The position numbers and the translations under genes were made by a program. From Lachnospiraceae bacterium (GTDB taxonomy: Bacteria > Bacillota > Clostridia > Lachnospirales > Lachnospiraceae): a stretch of DNA of 52,897 nt. Under the pieces are notes generated by a model. That model saw only the letters and a program-made list of their open reading frames with translations. It did no database searches and was not told the DNA's origin. Below are positions 52,897 to 52,897 of the stretch, one piece after another (positions within the stretch are counted from its first letter, which is position 1; each line of letters opens with the position of its first letter). The stretch is from contig JAFUVF010000024.1 in the NCBI GenBank assembly GCA_017483735.1, positions 1-52,897 on the forward strand, read 5' to 3'.

Positions 52897-52897
52897 C

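Noticed and set aside
1..52897. CRISPR array, tRNA or rRNA genes
   Set aside because: No regularly spaced short repeats and no tRNA or rRNA-like conserved segments were noticed on either strand.

Overview
The window reads as one contig piece of an anaerobic, motile Bacillota chromosome, most likely a Lachnospiraceae member (Butyrivibrio/Lachnospira-like; inferred from gene content and not tested). Signs are strong AGGAGG ribosome sites, TTGACA/TATAAT promoters, a class I desulfoferrodoxin, several chemoreceptors and c-di-GMP enzymes, and a radical-SAM peptide-modification locus. No rRNA, tRNA or CRISPR array was seen.

Layout. (1) 1-2000: a HIRAN-domain gene, a tiny Cys-rich ORF, and a WYL-domain regulator with a small partner gene, closed by a strong terminator. 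(2) 2046-16991: one 15-kb co-directional operon with touching or overlapping genes: Cro/CI-type regulator, SNF2-like helicase, DUF4391 protein, type III Mod and Res, McrB, McrC and two DUF262 proteins. It is a composite type III plus type IV defence operon. The last DUF262 gene is cut and joined to the tail of an unrelated gene. (3) 16930-22750: a scrapyard of IS1634-type transposase debris, an aminoglycoside-phosphotransferase relative lacking its catalytic loop, an intact AAA/PD-(D/E)XK gene, a truncated SRPBCC gene, a frameshifted ankyrin gene and a glutamine-amidotransferase tail. It is bracketed by 181/182-bp direct repeats and contains a second, 44-bp repeat pair.

(4) 22796-28179: the most interesting locus. 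A 143-residue Cys-containing substrate-like protein, a PqqD-type recognition protein and a nucleotidyltransferase on + converge on an AraC regulator, radical SAM/SPASM enzyme, HPr-kinase-like protein and S26-type peptidase on -. The kinase, nucleotidyltransferase and PqqD set recalls lasso-peptide tailoring, but no lasso cyclase is present; this may be an uncharacterised RiPP family. (5) 28339-29117: an unknown gene translationally coupled to desulfoferrodoxin.

(6) 29228-41024: a signalling block with two EAL proteins carrying degenerate GGDEF domains, one membrane GGDEF cyclase, a LysR regulator and three methyl-accepting chemotaxis proteins with nearly identical signalling tips. One receptor has a long, potentially structured 5' leader. 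(7) 41109-44079 (-): glycosyltransferase, nitroreductase, pyrB, pyrI. (8) 44261-48224 (+): PH-domain protein followed by folC, folE, folP and a fused folB-folK, a near-complete dihydrofolate operon. (9) 48202-50581: membrane Gx-transporter-like and NusG-II-like genes divergent from an ApbE flavin-transferase lipoprotein and an ArsR sensor, resembling part of a flavin-based extracytoplasmic electron-transfer locus. (10) 50583-52896: a DUF5050 membrane-anchored protein and the bifunctional pheA.
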